This document shows, one piece after another, positions 23,505 through 34,602 of a stretch of 64,000 nucleotides of DNA (the first letter of the stretch is position 1; every line of letters begins with the position of its first letter). Position numbers and translations under genes: made by a program. This stretch comes from Ulva prolifera (taxonomy: Eukaryota; Chlorophyta; Ulvophyceae; Ulvales; Ulvaceae): contig CM041197.1 of assembly GCA_023078555.1 (NCBI GenBank), forward strand, positions 2,886,501 through 2,950,500. The letters are read 5' to 3'. The notes beneath the pieces are model-generated. The model did not search any database and had not been told where the DNA came from. It saw only the letters and a program-made list of their open reading frames with translations.

Positions 23505-26500
23505 CGCCTCGATGTACCTTGCGATCGGGACGGCTGTCAGTTCGTTTTGCCCTGTTTTCAGGACAGTGTGTGGTGTTGGTCATTCATACACAGTCAACAC
23601 TCACAAGAGCCACCGCAGCTGTGGCTGCTGTGCAAAAATCCAACGCACAGAGTACATGCATGCGACCAGCTACAATGTACACCGTCACATGGGCACCCAG
23701 TATGTGTTGCCGGGGCCGCGCTGTTTCCAGTAGTCATCCCCATCACGTGCGCATGTGCTCCTCGTTGGCCAGAGCCATCAATGCAGGCGGGCACTTGCAT
23801 TCTTGCCACCTACCGTATGCTGTGATGCACCTTGTAGGATGGCCGCTGCTCCACAGGCTGTTCTAATACATGCTGGTAGGCGAGGCGATCGGTCACGCCT
23901 GCTAGAGCTACCAGTGCCAGTATGGAGTCGGATTCCCCCTCAAGCATCTGCACTTGCTGCTGTCGTGTATGCCGATTCGTGCACTGCTGAACCTCCTCCC
24001 CATTCCTGTGCTCAGCCCCTCAGCGCCAGCAACGCCGTTTTGATTGCGGGCTCGCGCGGGGGCGAGGGCACCGAATGTCGCTCACCGTTCACATGCTGCC
24101 ACGCTGCAGGGAATCCAATCAAGATCATGCCAAAGTACACCTCGCAGTTCCGCATGCTGTTCTTCGCGCTGCGCAAGAACCGCGAAGCGGCGCTGCAGGT
24201 GCTGCGCGGCGGCATCACGCCCGCCGCGCTCGTGCGCATGTCGAAGGAGGCGCTCGCGGACGCGCAGGCCGTGAAGCTGCGGCGGGCGGTGCTGGAGAAG
24301 TCCCGGCGCATGGCGGTGCTCGACGACGAGGCGGCTGCGCAGTTCAGCACCGCCGCGAACCACGCCCTGCGCCAGCGCGAAATCCAGGTGCAGAACCTTC
24401 AAAGCCTTTCCCTTTCGGGAACCAGCGGGCTCATGTGACGGGTGCATTGTCGTAGGCTCCTGCCCGCGCGGGGCCTCTGTGAGTGCAGGCGTACTGATTA
24501 CGTTGCATCAGAGGCCCTTGCGCTGGTGCATCTGGTGTTTTTTGTGGTGTTGACAGCATGCCGGTACTCAGTGACGAGTGTGGTGCTGTATGTGTGTTTT
24601 GCAGAAGGCCTGAGATGTGCTTGCGTGCTCACAGATTACAACTTTCACGGTACTTACCAATGCACCTATCGTTGAAGTCCGGCGATATGTTGAGGACTTT
24701 GTTGCAACGACTGCAGCATCAGGTGTTCTTTGAATCGAATCTGAGGTGTCCAGAGCATCCTCTACGACCGTGCGGGGCCGATCATGCAGCGCCGCTTGAG
24801 CGCCGCGTCAACAGTTGAGGCCGTGCAGGAGAGGCAGGACCGCGAGCAGCGGGCGCGGGAGGCACAGAAGGCGGCGGAGGAGCAGGAGGCGATCGCGCAG
24901 AAGCGCGCTGCGGCGGGGCGCGCGTCCATTGTCGCACAGCACGCGCTCCTGTCGCAGCCGGAGGGCGACGACGGCGCCGCGGGTGTCGTGGCGGCAGACG
25001 CCCCGTACGACCCGGAATCTGTGCCATGGGATGGCGGCGGCGATGAGATGGGGGGGATGGACTTTGGTGCCGGGGATGATGACGCTGCGGACTTCAGCCC
25101 GGTGCAGGAGGTGCTGAGCATCAGCGAGCCCGGCACGCCGCCGGCAGAGATGGCGGAGCGCATGCATGAAGACTTAGCGGAGATGGCGGATGTAGTGGCA
25201 GATGGGGCGGCGCCGACGTATGGGGGCGGACGTCCGTGGGTGGAGCCGGGGGAGACCGACCGGAACGCAACGCCGCCGCTGACGGACGTACAGCGCGCAG
25301 CGCTGCCCGGGTCTGCTGCCGCGGCGGCGCCGGAGCGGCCGCGGCGGCGGCCTCGGCCGTCGCGCGGCAGCGCGGGATCAGCCGGCGTTGGGAACGACGG
25401 CGGCGCTGCGTTTGCGCACGTGGAGGACCTCGCGCCACTGGTGCTGTCGACGCCGGAGGGGCAGGTGGGGGGCGGCGCGCCGGGGGTACGGCTGTGGACG
25501 GGGTTCATCGAGTTCTTTGGGGATGGGCTCACAATGCGGGCGGAGCTGGCGAGCCTGCAGGGCGCGGCAGACCTCGCGGCGGTGGTGCGGGGCGCGATCG
25601 TCGTGAAGGGCACGCTCGCGACGCCGGCGCTGGTTTCGTTCTTCGAGCAGCTCGTGCACAGCCGCTCGCGTACTGTCACGCTGGGCGTGCTGCGGGTGAG
25701 CAAAAAAGGCCTCGACGAGGCGAGCCTGGAGCGCATCACCAAGGTCCGTCTCTGCGCTGCCTGTTTGGTTGTGAGAGAAGTTGAAGGCGGCATGGGGTTT
25801 CGCGTAGGCGATTATCAGGACATGATCCGCGGTTTGGTGCTCTGACCTGGTACCAACGGCTTGATGCCTATGGTCGCACCGATTCAGGTCACACCATTCC
25901 GGTGGCTTATTGCTCCGCCAAGACTTGTCTGCATTGATCAACATCGGCCACAGCTTTCATTCCTGTCGCCGATGTAGTGCATCGCCAGACGAGGCTTGAC
26001 TGCTGCGGTTCAGTTCAGCGCCGGCGACAGTGGTTACTCACAAGACATGAAGTATTCATACTGCCTTACCATTCTGATGTTTGTACTTGACGCAATCAGG
26101 TCCCTCCGCAGGCGTATGCACTCTGCACAACCTCTTGCTGCGTGCTTTCAACTGCAATGCCATGAACTCTCCCGTGGTGTTCCACTGTGCCATCGCTCAG
26201 CAATGGGTAGCTTGTGCGCCTGCGGTCTTCCTGTCATACGCAGTGTTACTCACTCCTGTCCGTACTGCACCTGTAGCCACGCCATGTTCGCTGCTTGCCC
26301 TCCGGCACTCATCAACCAACGCCTCTCGCGTGTGTGTGTGTGCAGCAGTACCAGGAGTTCCAGCGCGCTGACCGCTGCTGCGCGTGCTTCCCCGGCAACC
26401 AGGAGAGCTACCTCATCCCGGCCGGCCCGTTTGCGTCGCGCCTGTGCGCCACCGCGCATGTCGCGGCACACGCACGCCACAAGACCTCCATCCCGCCCGC

Positions 26501-28387
26501 TCTGCACACGCTGGAGTACGTGCTAGCGGTGGTGACGAAGCGCGAGGCGAGGGAGGACGTGCTGCACAACGAGCTGCAGGCGCGCCTCAAGCGCGACACC
26601 GCGTGGGCCGAGAAGAAAGCCCGGTATGTGCCGCCTGACGCTGTGCCAGGCGCGTCAAGCTTAGATCATGGTATCAATGTATCGCATGTGGCTGCAGGTT
26701 TGCACGGCACAAGAAACGCAAGGAACGGACGACGCATGGGCGCTCCTCTGGCGATCGCCGAACCCGCTCCGAAGACCGTGCGGAGGCCAAGCAGGCCGCC
26801 GCCGCGCTGGTGAGGGAGGACAGCCGCCCCGACGCCGGCAGCGGCCTGGAGCACGACACCTCCGGCGTCCCCCCGCAGCACGTCGTTCCAAGCGACCCGC
26901 GGCAGGGCCGCCGCAGCGCCGCGTCCGCCGCAGCGACGGCCTCGCCGCCTCCTCCTGCAGCGCCTGCGGCATCGCCCGCGACCGCGGCCGAGGCCGCGCC
27001 GGCCGCCGCCACAGGCGGCCCCGCAGCACTGGATTTTGACATCGGTGCGAGCCTGAGCGACCTCGCCTCGGTGCTCGGCCTCCCGGGGGATGCACCAAAG
27101 GAGACCGCACCGGCAGGCAGAGGCATGCCAGCGCCGACATATCCGGCGCCGCCCCCCACGCAGCCGGTGGCCCCATTGCAGCCAGCTCCCGCAAACGCGC
27201 CAGAGGACCTCCCGAACATCGACGCGCTTCTCGCGATCGTCGGCAACGCACAAACGATCGCACCACAGCCGGTTGCGCAGGCCGCGCCGCAGCCGCTCGA
27301 CGTGCCAACGATGCACCCTCCAGCGCACATGTCCCCGCAGCCAGCCGCCGGCATGGCCACACAGCCACACTACCCGCGCCTCGCAGACGCCCCGCCGGCT
27401 TCAATGGCCCCGCATCAGCCGGGCAACGCGGTCCCCGGCCACATGGGCGGCATGCCGAGCTACCAGGCCGCGCCGTCTCTGCCGCTTCCCGCGGAGCACG
27501 CCCGGCCGACACAGATGCAGGTACCGCAGGGGATGCCGGGGCCACAGCATGCAGTCATGCACCCGCAGGGGCTGCCGCAGCCAGCGGGCGTTGCGCAGAT
27601 GCCGCAGTACGGGCGGCCGGGGCAGCCGGTCCAGGCGCACCTACCGCACATGACGGCGCAGATGCATGCACTGCCGGCGCCCGGGACGTCGCTGCCGATG
27701 CCGGTGCAGTACGCACCGCAGCAGGCCCAGCAGGCGCAGCACGGCGGTGGCCCTGGGGCCGCGGTAATCATCCAGGCGTCCCCTGGAACCCTGCATGCAC
27801 CGGCGCACCAGGCGCAGCCGCGCTACGCGCCGCAGCCGCTGCCGCAGCCGCAGCCGGGGCCGCCGCAGGCTGGGCCACCACAGCCACAGCCCGGGGCGTA
27901 TCCCGGCTGGAAGATGGGCGGGGGCGGGTACGCTGGAAGCCACAGCGGTGAGCGCGACGGACGAGGTGGGGGCGATGGCCGTGACGGCAGCTATGGTGGC
28001 CGGCACAAGGAACGCGGCTGGGGGGACGACATCATGGCGCGTGGAGCGGGGCCAGGCACCGGCGCAAAGAGGAAAGCTTCGCAGTGGGATGAACGCGGAG
28101 GTCCGAGGCCCGGTCCAGAGCCGGGGTATGATATGGGGGGGAGGTATGACGGGCACGGCGGGAATGGTGGGAGGCGGCGGATGGGGAGTGGGGCGGCGCG
28201 GAGAGGAGCGGAGAGTGACGACCGCGGCGGCGGCCGCGGCGGACGGGGGTGGGCGCCGGCAAGGCGGGAGAACACCCACACGCTGAACCATCTGCATGCG
28301 CCGCCGCCGGATCTGCTGCCTGCGACTCGCCGGAGCGGGCGGGGGCCGGCGCTGCAGCCGCCGCCGCCACCTCCGCCACCGCCGTAG
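21456..28387 (+). CDS. TFIIS-central-domain and SPOC-domain protein (Bye1/PHF3/DIDO-like)
   Basis: This is a probable RNA polymerase II-associated elongation regulator in the nucleus. The model has exons 21456-21507, 21882-22487, 22602-22699, 23178-23466, 24110-24387, 24754-25743, 26346-26623 and 26698-28387, all in phase, about 1426 residues. The exon 3 to 4 junction is the least certain. The N-terminus is basic (MRSRRTIKPTKRLYEDD), with a similar ARRSSRHVVRS block and acidic stretches later. The TFIIS central domain spans about residues 300-440 (IRQNAASKYKEVLEEV, KYTSQFRMLFFALRKNRE, ITPAALVRMSKEALAD). A charged region follows, then the SPOC fold at about 685-840 (VRLWTGFIEFFGDGLTM, FQRADRCCACFPGNQESYLI). 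The last 540 residues are Pro/Gln/Ala-rich, then Gly/Arg-rich, ending in poly-Pro. No PHD finger or chromodomain was found. The TFIIS-M to SPOC order is known from plant, yeast Bye1 and animal PHF3/DIDO proteins. Confidence 0.85.
23472..23501 (+). repeat. Poly-C tract at a 5' splice site (SPOC-protein intron)
   Basis: Thirty consecutive C on the sense strand begin 5 nt into the intron that follows exon 23178-23466 (donor ATG|GTGTG then C-run). Confidence 0.95.
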
Positions 28388-30068
28388 TTTTGGGCGGTCT
28401 GGAGGGGGTGGGGAAAGATGCTGTCGTGCCGATTTTTGTTGATTGGAGCGGGAGATGTGTCTGATAACCGCTGAGCGTGTGTATCGATCTGCACGAGGAG
28501 CAGTTGTGGAGAGCTGCTGCGGGTACTGAAGATGAGACCTGACAAAACGTGCACCCAGAAGTGTATTGCAGTCTGTGGCTGTGTCACAGAATCAGCTGCG
28601 GGGTGAGATCGTGTTGCAACTTACTGTTGCAGGTATAACATTGTGCTGATGTCGGCTGAGGAGTGTGTGTCGTTGGTGGGCAGAAAACCCACAAAGATTT
28701 AATGTTGAGAGTGTTGCACTGGAAATCTATGTACAAGAGCATCAGCATGCTCATATGGTCATTGCTCATATCACACAGGGCCTGGTCCCAGAATGCGCCT
28801 TGCAGCCTGCAGCGGGGTTGTTGACAGGGTGATGCAATTGAATGCTTTCTGGTGATTGTAGTGGGTGTGAAGTTTCTAAAGCGATGTGCAAAAACCACCG
28901 CCCTGCAGTCTAAGTTAGTTTGCTGGGTTACAACGTACGCAAACATTCCGACTGTTGACTGGGTTTTACTACTGCGTTACGGGACCCGGTGCACGTGAGC
29001 GTCGCGCAGCTCGGCTGTCCACGCGATAATCGAGACCATCCTTCCTCACTCATCTGCAGTGTATATGGCTCACCTTGCCTGGGTCCTGCGCTCGCTCACT
29101 GGGCAGCGCTGCCGGCAGACTCCGGCACAATATGGGGTGACCTGCGGCATCCTATGCATGCGCCGCAGCTGCACGAGTCCGGAAACCTCGCACGATTTGT
29201 CCCAGAGAGCATGTCGGCCGTAAGATACATCAGCCTAGCGACAGATAATGAGGCAATCAGTTGCTACAGCGACGTTGCGTGCTTTGTGTTTGATTCATCA
29301 TCACGCTACCTTCTGCTCAGCGCGTGATTACCGTTGCCATCCATGGCTGTTGCTCTCTCGGATTGGACAAGTAAATTCTCGTTCAGTAAGTTCAGCGTTA
29401 ATCAATCATGCTCAGGTCTTTGCTAGGATCAGTGGTGATGGGACGGACTACAGCAACACTGCCCTGGGCACGCGCGGTTATGCCATGTACAACTCTTGCC
29501 ACAGGTGTGACAAAACCTCCTCATACATGCCATGTTTTGCGCATACAAACTTTGATGACGGTTGATATAGCTGGAGCGCCGTCGAACTCTTGCCTGGCTA
29601 GTGCAGCAGGAAGTGAGTCCCACGACATGCCACTTGCGCTTCATGTTGGTTCCAACTCGCGCATGGATTCCGACATATTCCAGCCGCTGATGTGATCATT
29701 TTTGGTTCTACTCTCTAATTGCTGTGTTTAGACTGGATGTTTTGTGCAAGAGCGCGCTACATGCGTGCCTTGTCCCTAGTGGCAGCGGCGCGAAGTCTGG
29801 CTTCTGCATGGTCGTGGCGCACATGTTCTGGTGCTGCGATGCAATCTGCCAATTCCCTTCAATGTGTAATACGAAATCGGAACCTTTCGAAATCACGCAT
29901 CTTTTGGCATTCCTTGTTGTGATTGCTTCTGTCGCAGTTACGGACACCAATCAGGTGTTTAGCGTTGCGCCTTGCGTCACCTTCATGAACGTCCCGGTAA
30001 AGACACATAGATTCAGACTGAGGTTTCGTTAACGTCCATACACTGTAGGCAGGCCTGCTCGAGCTCAG
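28388..30068. other. Intergenic, with the unresolved first exon of the P5CR gene
   Basis: The left part should hold the SPOC gene's 3' untranslated region. Small open frames are present but have no recognisable domain. A first P5CR exon is expected near the right end: an ATG at 29985 followed four codons later by a GTAAAG donor (29997) would join in phase to 30069. This tiny exon and 72-nt intron are only a guess. Confidence 0.45.
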
Positions 30069-32700
30069 GCGCAGTCGTGCACCGGATCGCCTCAACCCCA
30101 GTCAGTGCGACCGCAAAGGCTCGACAGTACACAGAGGCGCTCTACCTCGATAGCGCAAGCCGCCGCAGCTCCCGATGCGGCGGCAAATACTATTCAAGCT
30201 AGAGTAGCTATGGTTGGCGCCGGCAACATGGGCGGGGCGATGTTGAAGGGTTGGATGCGCGCTGGCATCCTCTCGCCTGAACAATCCGCGGCGTGCACCA
30301 GGAGCAGCACAAATGCATCTAGCTGGGAATCAGAGGGACTAGAGGTGCGTGCACCGTCCTTAATCGTGGCATCCAGCAAAGCAGCAAATGATCCGTGGGG
30401 GCGACTGGCCCAGTTGGGGCGTCGTTGATTCCGCAACGTTCCTACGAACACTGCATCAGCCAACCACAGACCCCGATGTTGTCATAGCTTAATGGCGCAG
30501 CTACGCCTTGATTATCGAGTCCAGCCTTGATGCTGTCCCCATGGCATTCGCACACAGGCCCCCTCTGGCAAGTAGCACTTTCCTTGCGGCGTGACCCAGC
30601 GACTTCAAGCTTTGTGAATCATATCCAGGTATGCGCATGATGACCCGGCATCGTATGAAATACCGATCGTTCTGCACAAAATGGAACGCAAATTTCATGG
30701 GTTATGTGCGTCCCTGGTGGCCAACGATCCCACTGGCCAACAGAGGTCTGCTCCACAGTCACACACGTTTCTTAGTCCAGCATCCCCTGCCTGCCAGATT
30801 TTCAACATCGCTCGGCTGTGTCCATAATCAGGCGGGAGCATGCGGATCTGTATTTGCCATGCCACTTTCGCTTAGTCATCCTTTTCCGCTTTGACTTCAT
30901 GTGCACACCACACCTGTTCTCAGGGTCAGCGCCCATGCTGAAGCCCGCCTGGCACAGATCCGTCCCCGACATATACCTATCTCCGGGGTGTTGCTTAATT
31001 GCCGGAGGCACCCAAAGTCCACATACTTGGCACACTGCAAATGATGTGCACTTTTGTTGTGCACACCAGCTGTTGGCAGTCTTTGTCCTTCTACACACAG
31101 AGCTGTGGTGCCTTGCACGCCCTAGATGTGCCTTGTTCCCACCATCAAGTCAGTATGCTTTCGCATGGTCAAGTCCTGTACCTACCGCCATGCCTATCCC
31201 GAGATCCATCTCTAGATAGGTCCTGTGCAGTGCGACCGCACAGATTGATACATGTATGCCTGTGCATGACTGATGCGGTCCACCCGCCTCGCCCCCATTG
31301 TCCTTAAAACACACCTCACCTGCTGCTGTTGAAGCGCTGCCGGCTCCTCGCACGATCGCCTGCTGCATGATCCGGTGCTCCGCCTCGCAATCGCTCGAGC
31401 CCTCGTAATATGCCCCCCTCGCCGTGTGCAGGTCTTCGGCGACGTGCTCGACGACGCCGAGGCCGCGCAGATCTGCGAGTTCTCCGACATCATCTTCCTC
31501 GGCGTCAAGCCCGCCTACCTCGGGCCCGTCCTCGCGTCCCTCTCCCCCCACATCACCCCCAAGCACACACTCGTCTCGATCGCCGCCGGCTGGACGGTCG
31601 CGCAGCTCGAGGCCGCACTGCCGGACGGCGCAGCGGTGATGCGGGTCATGCCCAACACGCCGATCCTCGTCGGCCAGGGCGCCTCGGTGTACTGCCTCGG
31701 GCGGCACGCGGGCGACGCGGACCGCCGCGTTGTGCACGACCTGCTCGCAGCATGTGGGGTGGCGCTGGAGGTGTCGGAGGACCACATCGACGCGGTCGTC
31801 GGGGTCAGCGGCTCCGGCCCGGCATACATGTTCCAGGTGTGTGGCCATGCACCCCCTGCGCCTGAATGCGCTGGCTTTCCTGCTGCAAGAACTTGCCTCA
31901 ATGTTGCGTGAGAGAGCGCCGATTCGGTTGATGCTTGAGCGCTGTGCGGTCACACGGCGCTGTCGGCCTCTGTCTGGCGCTGTGGCCGCCCCGTATGTGG
32001 TGGTGAACAGGCCTGGCGTAAGGGATGCTCAGCCGGACCTGGCGAGCCCTAACGCAGACCCCTCATAATACAGCCCGGTCCGGTGCGAGGGCCGCTGCTG
32101 CTGGGGCTGCTGTGGGGCTGCCGGCCATCACTCCGGTTCCGCTGCAATGTGCATCCGGTGCTGACCCCACGCCGATGTGTGCCAGCAGCTTCACCGGAAT
32201 GGCCGGCCCGTTTTTAGCGCTCCAGTCGCCGCAGCTCATCTTCGCCGATCATAGCCCCTATCAAACTTCATCTTGGGGAATTTATCCATAGTCTTGTGTA
32301 CATCGCCTGCGCAACTGTTCACCTGCATGCATGTATTCATATGCCCAGCGCAGACAGGGACCGGCGGGTGCTTGCGGTGCAGGTGCTCGAGGCGATGGCG
32401 GACGGCGGCGTGCGCGCGGGGCTGCCCCGGCAGCAGGCGCTGCTCCTCGCGGCGCAGACAATGAAGGGCGCCGCGGAGATGGTGCTCTCCGGCGACGGCG
32501 GCGGCGGCGGCGCGCTGTCGCACCCCGGCGTGCTCAAGGACCAGGTCACATCCCCCGGGGGCACCACGATCACAGCGCTGTCTGTGCTGGAGGAGGGCGG
32601 CGTGCGCTCCGCGTTCATCCGCGCCGTCGACGCGGCGTCGCAGAAGTCGCGCAGCATGGCCGCGGCGCGGGACGACGCCGCAAAGGGCGGCGCGGCGTAG
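30069..32700 (+). CDS. P5CR: Pyrroline-5-carboxylate reductase, probably plastid- or mitochondrion-targeted
   Basis: Catalyses the last step of proline synthesis, NAD(P)H-dependent reduction of pyrroline-5-carboxylate. Exons are 30069-30344, 31432-31836 and 32383-32700, 331 residues before the stop. The 5' end is not fixed: 30069 follows a CTCAG acceptor and the frame has no ATG before the catalytic domain. Residues 1-45 are rich in Ser, Arg, Gln and Ala with no acidic cluster, as in transit peptides. The Rossmann fold starts with VAMVGAGNMGGAML. The middle exon holds IIFLGVKP, MRVMPNTP and VVGVSGSGPAYMF. The last exon holds VLEAMADGGVRAGLPRQQA and the signature DQVTSPGGTTI. A Gly-rich insertion (GDGGGGGAL) lengthens the loop before HPGVLKDQ. 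Introns are 1087 and 546 nt. Confidence 0.93.
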
Positions 32701-34602
32701 CTGCCCCGGCCTGGCAGGCGTGTCCAAGGATCGGTGCACATGTACCATGCATCTGTACCAAGGGGGATGGGGCGGAGCTTCGTGTTCCGGCAGAGTGGGT
32801 CGTGTGTGGAGGTTCTGTTGAGGAGCGCGCTACACCTGGTGCGAGACGGCCGAGGAAACACACGACGGACGAGCATTGGCAGCTGTTGAGAAGCACAGGC
32901 TCGGCTGAGCTGCGTGGTTGCTGGCAGGGTGGTGTGCACGTGGCGGCTGCGAAGCTGCGGAGGCTGAGCTGGCGTGGGCTGCTGACTGGGATGCACAGCT
33001 TCCAATCACAGAGGAGGCTGGTCAGGGGGTGATGGGGGGGCTCCATGAGCAAGGACGGAGTGGCAGTATAGGGCAGAGTGGACAGGTTCGGCAGTTGAGG
33101 CTCCATTGGTTTGGCGCCACGAGGTGTCAAGTGTTGTGAATTTTACTTTGATGGTGAGGTGACTAGGCTTGAGTGAGGCAATCAAGGGCTGCAGTATAAC
33201 AGTCGCGTGGAGATGCAAGTGTGTGGCGTGTGCGGTTGTGTTACAAGGACATTCGTTGCGGTGCTGTAGCGGCCTGTACGCAGGAGGCATCCGGTGAGTG
33301 GCTGCTTTTGTGGTGTCGCATGGGCTGGCCGCATGTAGAGCTTGTGACCGGGCCTGTCATGCGGATGCCAGGACGTGCCGTCAGAGACCACCAATGACAA
33401 CACAATTGTGATGCTCCTGCTTGGATTGATGAGCCAAGACGTGAATGTGATTGTGCATGTACGCCAATGCAGAGGAGAGGCGTTCGTGGAGCAGTGAGGC
33501 AGACCCGGTGTTTACAGGGGGGCACAGCACTTGGTGCGTGGAGTGTGCATTTGTAAACCTGCATATTAAGTTTGGACTTGTGTGTGTGGCGCGTCGTGCT
33601 ACTGGTGTAGTGTCTATAACATGCGTACAGCTCAAACTCCAGATCTGTGCCTCTAGGAGCTGCGCTGACTACGCTAGACAACATCACATTGCTGTTCCAA
33701 ATGCTTTCGGAGGACGATTTGGTGCCACCTTCAAACCTCAAATGCGGAAGTACTATTCTAGCAGGATCTACTGGAGCGTTGCGACAAAGCTGTCGCTCGT
33801 GTCGGATCGATGACAATCTGTTGAATAGTAAACCAAGCTGACCCGGCCACATGCTAGAGCCCGGATACACGAGTACTGCCCGCGATTCGCATGTTCATTT
33901 GTGGCGTGTTGGCGGTTGCGTGCGGTTCGGCGCACACTAGTGGATGGCCACAAGGGCAACGGTGCATGGGTCCAACGCTGCAGCGCGCTGTTGTGAAACA
34001 TGGAGCCTGTGGCCAGAAACAACCTCCATACATGCCTTTCCATTTGCGAGTAGATACATATCTGTATACTTTCAGCAGATTGACACGAGCTCCCCTTCCT
34101 GGACGCATTGCCGATCCGCCGTTCCATCGCTGCCAGAAGGCAGCGCTGCGCGCCATCTTCTGGTCGATTTTGCTTGTAGATCGAAAGTTGCTTGTAGATA
34201 ATGCAGAGCTGAACTGTCTGCATATTGCAGTTTGCCTCATCCGCGCTTGCGATCTAGTCCTTCTGAAGTTTCTGTGCTTGCGCAAAGTTCCAGGCTGGCT
34301 TGCTACACTTGCAAGCGTGAGCACGACCATACAGAATACCTGCCGTGATACAGTAACGTCTCCTACTCATGATGTGTTATTGATACCAATGCTTTGGCGC
34401 GTGGAGCTAGATGTATGCGTCGGGTGCCTGTTTTGACGCAATCTGATCCGCGTGACAGCGACGTGGAACTACAGTCAGTTTTGTGCCCCCGAGTGAAGGC
34501 ATGCTGTTCATCATATGTTTCAGGTATCAGCTTGTCATCTGGTCAACAATACTGACTGAGGCTTGTTCATGTGCAGGTTTCGGTCCTGTGCTATCAAACA
34601 CA
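32701..34602. other. Intergenic between P5CR and the E2F-like gene
   Basis: Nothing coding is recognised in about 1.9 kb. It presumably contains the P5CR 3' untranslated region and the promoter of the downstream gene. No repeats stand out. Confidence 0.55.

Noticed and set aside
26810-28387. Reading the Pro/Gln-rich block as a separate gene
   Set aside because: It is continuous in phase with the SPOC exon through a GTATGT donor and CTGCAG acceptor, and has no ATG of its own at the start.
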